A stretch of 64,000 nt of DNA, from contig JAXLRT010000018.1 of the NCBI GenBank assembly GCA_046330955.1, positions 62,001-126,000 on the forward strand. Direction: 5' to 3'. The translations under genes were made by a program, and so were the position numbers. Of this stretch, positions 60,879 to 64,000 are shown piece by piece. This stretch comes from JADJPO01 sp046330955. Its GTDB lineage: Bacteria; Actinomycetota; Actinomycetes; Actinomycetales; Kineosporiaceae. A model generated the notes under the pieces. It made no database searches. It had not been told where the DNA came from and saw only the letters and a list, made by a program, of their open reading frames with translations. Each line of letters opens with the position of its first letter. Position 1 is the stretch's first letter.

Positions 60879-62735
60879 ATGGCGCTTCCCGAGTTGATCC
60901 AGCGGTCGGTCCTGTTCGGCAACCCCGATCACCTCTCGCCGACCGTGTCCCCCGACGGCACCCTGCTCGGCTGGGTGGCTCCCGAGGACGGCGTCCTCAA
61001 CGTCTGGGTCGCGTCGCGCGATGACCTCGGACAGGCCCGCGCCATCACCCACGACCGCGACCGAGGCGTGCGCGACTACCTGTTCTGCCACGACGACCGG
61101 CACCTGATCTACGCCCAGGACCGGGACGGCGACGAGAACTGGCGCCTCTACCTGCTCGACCTGACCACGGACGACGAGGCCCGGCTGATCACTCCGGGCG
61201 ACGGCATCCAGGCCCGCATCCTCGGGCACAACCGGTGGCACCCGTCCACCGTGCTGATCGCGCTGAACGACCGCGTGCCGCAGCTGCACGACGTCCATCG
61301 GCTCGACCTGTCCACCGGTGAGCTCACCCTGCTGGCCGAGAACCCCGGATTCGTCGAGTGGCTGGTCGACGCCGATCTCGCGCTGCGCGGTGGCACCACC
61401 ATGGCGCCGGACGGTTCGGCGACCGTGCATCTCGGCGCGCCGGGTGTCGCGGACGGCGCCTACCAGCCCTTCCTCGAGATCCCGCCGGACGACGCCGGCA
61501 ACACCGGCGTGCTCGGCTTCACCCGCAGCGGGGCATTGCTGGTGCTGTCGAGCGTCGGCGTCAACGCGACCCGGCTGGAACGGCACGACCTGGCCACCGG
61601 CGAGCGCGCCGTCCTGGCCGCCGACGAGGCCTACGACATCGGCGGCGTCTGGCAGGACCCGGCCACGCTCGAGGTGCAGGCGGTCGAGGTGGTGCGGGCA
61701 CGCCAGGACGTGCAGTTGCTGGACGACGCGCTGGCGGTTCACCTCGACCGGTTGCGCGCTCTCGGCGAGGGCGACCTCCACATCGGACGCCGCGAGCGCA
61801 CCGGCCGGTGGTGGATCGTCAGCGTCGCCCCCAGTGACGGCCCCATCGCCTATCACCTCTATGACGCCGAGTCGGGGAGCAGCCAGTTCCTGTTCCCGCA
61901 CCGAAAGCAGTTGGCCGCGTTGCCTTCTGGCACGCTGGCACCGATGGAGCCGTTCTCGTTCACGGCGCGCGACGGGCTCGAGGTGCACGGCTACCTCACG
62001 TTTCCGCCGGGGGTCGAGCGGCGCGGGCTGCCCGCCGTCCTCAATGTGCACGGTGGGCCGTGGGCGCGTGACCTGTGGGGGTTCCACACCGAGGCGCAGT
62101 GGCTGGCCAACCGCGGCTACGTCTGCATCCAGGTGAACTTCCGCTCCTCGACCGGGTACGGCAAGGCGTTCCTCAACGCCGGCGACAAGCAGTGGGGCCT
62201 GGCGATGCAGGACGACCTCACCGATGCCGTCGAGCACGTGATCGCCCAGGGGTGGGTGCATCGCGAGCGGGTCGGCATCTACGGCGGCTCCTACGGCGGG
62301 TACGCCGTGCTGGCGGGCGCGGTGTTCACCCCGGACCTGTACCGCTGCGGGATCGACATCGTCGGACCGTCGAACCTGCTGACCCTGCTGGCCTCGGTGC
62401 CGGAGTACTGGAAGCCGCTGATCGCGATGATGCACCAGCGGGTCGGCAATCCCGAGACCGAACCCGACCTGCTGCAGGCGGCCTCACCGCTGAGCCACGT
62501 CGAGAAGATCCGGATCCCGCTGCTGGTGGTGCAGGGCGCCAACCACCCGCGCGTCAAGCAGGCGGAGGCCGAACAGATCGTCGCGGCACTGACCGAGAAG
62601 GGCTTGCCGCACGAGTACCTGCTGTTCGAGGACGAGGGCCACGGCTTGGCCAAACCCGAGAACCGCGAACGCATGTACGCCGCCGCCGAGGCCTTCCTGG
62701 CCGCCCACCTCGGCGGCCGAGTCCAACCCACCTGA
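60879..62735 (+). CDS. S9 family prolyl-oligopeptidase-like serine peptidase
   Basis: The 618-aa product has an N-terminal beta-propeller (about residues 20-360) and a C-terminal alpha/beta-hydrolase domain. The nucleophile Ser471 is in GGSYGGYAVLAG, and His588 in DEGHGLAKPENR completes the triad with an Asp between. Such enzymes cut short peptides, often after Pro or with aminopeptidase activity. No signal peptide, so cytoplasmic. It lies between two copies of a dispersed repeat. Confidence 0.92.
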   Translation: MALPELIQRSVLFGNPDHLSPTVSPDGTLLGWVAPEDGVLNVWVASRDDLGQARAITHDRDRGVRDYLFCHDDRHLIYAQDRDGDENWRLYLLDLTTDDEARLITPGDGIQARILGHNRWHPSTVLIALNDRVPQLHDVHRLDLSTGELTLLAENPGFVEWLVDADLALRGGTTMAPDGSATVHLGAPGVADGAYQPFLEIPPDDAGNTGVLGFTRSGALLVLSSVGVNATRLERHDLATGERAVLAADEAYDIGGVWQDPATLEVQAVEVVRARQDVQLLDDALAVHLDRLRALGEGDLHIGRRERTGRWWIVSVAPSDGPIAYHLYDAESGSSQFLFPHRKQLAALPSGTLAPMEPFSFTARDGLEVHGYLTFPPGVERRGLPAVLNVHGGPWARDLWGFHTEAQWLANRGYVCIQVNFRSSTGYGKAFLNAGDKQWGLAMQDDLTDAVEHVIAQGWVHRERVGIYGGSYGGYAVLAGAVFTPDLYRCGIDIVGPSNLLTLLASVPEYWKPLIAMMHQRVGNPETEPDLLQAASPLSHVEKIRIPLLVVQGANHPRVKQAEAEQIVAALTEKGLPHEYLLFEDEGHGLAKPENRERMYAAAEAFLAAHLGGRVQPT

Positions 62736-62749
62736 CACCTGACCCACCC

Positions 62750-62851
62750 AACCCGCTCATGCTCCGCGGGTGCCCGGCGATACTCCGCAGCTGACGGTCA
62801 ATTCGGGCATTTTGCCGCCTCGGCCTGTCCCCTGCGGAGCATGAGCAGGTT
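62750..62851. repeat. Dispersed hairpin repeat, copy D, part of it coding
   Basis: Arms 62750-62767 and 62834-62851 are reverse complements with one mismatch (18 bp). The copy matches copy C at both ends and in the internal ATACTCCGCAGCTGACG motif, while the middle 45 bases differ. Bases 62798-62851 are also the last 17 codons and stop of the AlkD-like gene. Confidence 0.75.
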
Positions 62852-63556
62852 TCGTGGGGCGTCGGGGAGGTACTTGACGGCCTCGCGGAACGTGACGCCG
62901 CTGACCCGGGCCGCGCGTGGCAGCAGCCAGGCATACACCTCGTCCGGCCGATGACGGGACGTCGCACGCAGCACCCAGCCGATGGCCTTGCGGATGAAGA
63001 ACTCCCGTTCGTCGAGCATCGCATCGGCGTAGCGCAGGAACCGCACCAGGTCGCCCCGGCCGGCACCCAGTGGTCGCAGGTGAGCGAGCAGGGCGCTGCG
63101 CCGGATCCAGAAGTCGCCGTCATCGGCCCAGCGATCGAGTACCTCGTCGGCCCACGGCTGATCGTCGAGCAATGCGCTGCCGACGTCGGCGGCCAGCAGA
63201 TCCAGCAGCGCCCAGGTGCGCGACTCGCGCAGGAGTCGTTCCAGCAGAACGAGATCGGCCGGCACGAGCAGGTCCAGCCGACTCGACAACAGGACGGTCG
63301 CCAGGAACCGCCGCTCGTGTACCGGGGCCTCGACCGGCTCGTCCCACAGCCGCGTGGCGAGCTCGATCAGCTGGTCGTGCGTGAGGTCGCGATGCGTCCT
63401 CAGGACGGCGCGTGCCGTCGTCCGCAGCACCGGTACCCGCACGCCGTAGTGCACCAAGGCGCTCTTCAGGTAGCGGCGTTCGGCCTCTGCCCGCTCGCGC
63501 CGGCCGGCATCACGGATCTCGGCGTCGATCGCCGCAACCTGCTGGGCGACGTCCAT
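62798..63556 (-). CDS. AlkD-like DNA alkylation repair protein
   Basis: The 252-aa product matches the HEAT-like repeat DNA glycosylases: RYLKSALVHYGVRVPVLRTTARAV near residue 30, RRFLATVLLSSRLDLLVPADLVLLERLLRESRTWALLDLLAADVGSALL near 82-130, and WADDGDFWIRRSALLAHLRPLG and REFFIRKAIGWVLRATSRHRPDEVYAWL farther on. AlkD removes 3- and 7-alkylated purines. The last 17 residues (NLLMLRRGQAEAAKCPN) come from repeat copy D and are not part of the family fold. Confidence 0.88.
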   Translation of the reverse strand: MDVAQQVAAIDAEIRDAGRRERAEAERRYLKSALVHYGVRVPVLRTTARAVLRTHRDLTHDQLIELATRLWDEPVEAPVHERRFLATVLLSSRLDLLVPADLVLLERLLRESRTWALLDLLAADVGSALLDDQPWADEVLDRWADDGDFWIRRSALLAHLRPLGAGRGDLVRFLRYADAMLDEREFFIRKAIGWVLRATSRHRPDEVYAWLLPRAARVSGVTFREAVKYLPDAPRNLLMLRRGQAEAAKCPN

Positions 63557-63610
63557 CGGATCACGCTAGCCGACCGGCCTCGGTCTGCCTCGACCGTCAG
63601 CGGCCGAGCC

Positions 63611-64000
63611 TCACGCGCCGAATGAGGGGTTGAGCTGGCTCAGCCGCAGGTTGTTGCCCGAGGGGTCCCGGAACCCGCAGTCGATGCCGTAGGGCTGCTG
63701 CTGCGGCGGCTCGGTGAAGGGGACGCCGCGCGCGGACATCTCCTCGTAGGCCTTCTGGCAGTCGTCGGTGGTCAGGAAGACCGTGCCGGCCATGCCCTTG
63801 CCCATCAGGTCGCGAATCGCCTCGCCGGTGGCCTCGTCGGCGATCGGCGGGCCGGGAATGGCCATGAGCACGATGGCGATGTCACTCTGCCCGGGCGGGC
63901 TGACGGTGAGCCAGCGGAAGTTGCCCATCTCGGGCATCGTGACGTCGGTCTGGACCTCCATGCCCACCTTCTCGGTGTAGAAGGCCAGCGCCTCGTCCTG
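63611..64000 (-). CDS. VOC family (glyoxalase/dioxygenase) protein, 5' partial
   Basis: The frame runs to the window edge, and the real start lies beyond it: the edge codons read QDEALAFYTEKVGMEVQTD, the usual VOC opening strand. The rest shows the second half of the two-fold unit (GTVFLTTDDCQKAYEEMSARGVPFTEPPQQQPYGIDCGFRDPSGNNLRL). A metal-binding residue is likely in RDPSGN-adjacent strands. These proteins act on small molecules as lyases, dioxygenases or resistance proteins; the substrate is unknown. Confidence 0.88.
   Translation of the reverse strand, partial: QDEALAFYTEKVGMEVQTDVTMPEMGNFRWLTVSPPGQSDIAIVLMAIPGPPIADEATGEAIRDLMGKGMAGTVFLTTDDCQKAYEEMSARGVPFTEPPQQQPYGIDCGFRDPSGNNLRLSQLNPSFGA

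Noticed and set aside
60759..62851. A composite transposon formed by the two repeats around the S9 gene
   Set aside because: No transposase, no target-site duplication seen, and copies lie flush with gene ends. A dispersed palindromic repeat is simpler.

Overview
The window is a dense, GC-rich stretch with mixed strands, short intergenic gaps, many GTG starts and many genes coupled by ATGA/GTGA/TGATG overlaps. Together with a DUF222/13E12 HNH protein, an MptB-like mannosyltransferase, a SARP/AfsR-type (BTAD) regulator, a subtilisin-inhibitor-like lipoprotein and DUF5926, this points to a free-living actinobacterium (Actinomycetota). I cannot fix the genus. No rRNA, tRNA, CRISPR array, prophage or insertion sequence was recognised.

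Layout. 1-8.3 kb: a truncated membrane protein with an alkaline-phosphatase-like N-terminal fragment, a glycosyltransferase pair (GT2 plus a GT-C mannosyltransferase), a SEC-C protein, an RsbW-type ATPase, a glycerophosphodiesterase, an ECF sigma factor coupled to an O6-alkylguanine methyltransferase, and YceI. 8.4-16.4 kb: two GNAT enzymes, TrmL, an MFS carrier, a DUF457 protein, a two-TM protein facing an AAA ATPase, a short GntR regulator and prephenate dehydratase. 16.6-25.8 kb: a secreted SGNH hydrolase, a TetR/SRPBCC pair, an orphan membrane-anchored ligand-binding protein, an aldehyde dehydrogenase, Tpx, an ArsR/SRPBCC pair and a FAD oxidoreductase. 25.8-33.9 kb: an ABC exporter, a two-component system, a decayed NUDIX gene, the HNH protein, and an OsmC/TetR operon divergent from a DUF4386 protein. 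33.9-40.4 kb: a 996-aa BTAD regulator, then a quinone-oxidoreductase-like gene and an MMPL exporter in one coupled unit.

40.4-51.0 kb is the metabolic centre: two coupled NarK-type transporters on the minus strand, divergent from a cysteine-containing ArsR/SufR-like regulator coupled to narG, narH, narJ and narI. The NarG Fe-S ligands, the NarH clusters and the four NarI haem histidines are intact, so this should be a working respiratory nitrate reductase with its own uptake system. The two divergent promoters share a 25-bp dyad that is a good candidate operator for the regulator.

51.1-64 kb: a D-Ala-D-Ala carboxypeptidase, a lipoprotein/OmpA pair, a fused E1 alpha-beta 2-oxoacid dehydrogenase, an SSI-like lipoprotein, a gamma-carbonic anhydrase with a long leader hairpin, an HMG-CoA lyase, a small protein with eight cysteines in its first 30 residues, a Nei-type glycosylase, an S9 peptidase flanked by two copies of a dispersed hairpin repeat, an AlkD-like protein and a truncated VOC protein. 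The less ordinary signals are regulatory: candidate operators for six local regulators, recurring leaderless promoters, a SARP-like heptamer array, and hairpin repeats, one of which supplies the 3' end of a coding sequence.
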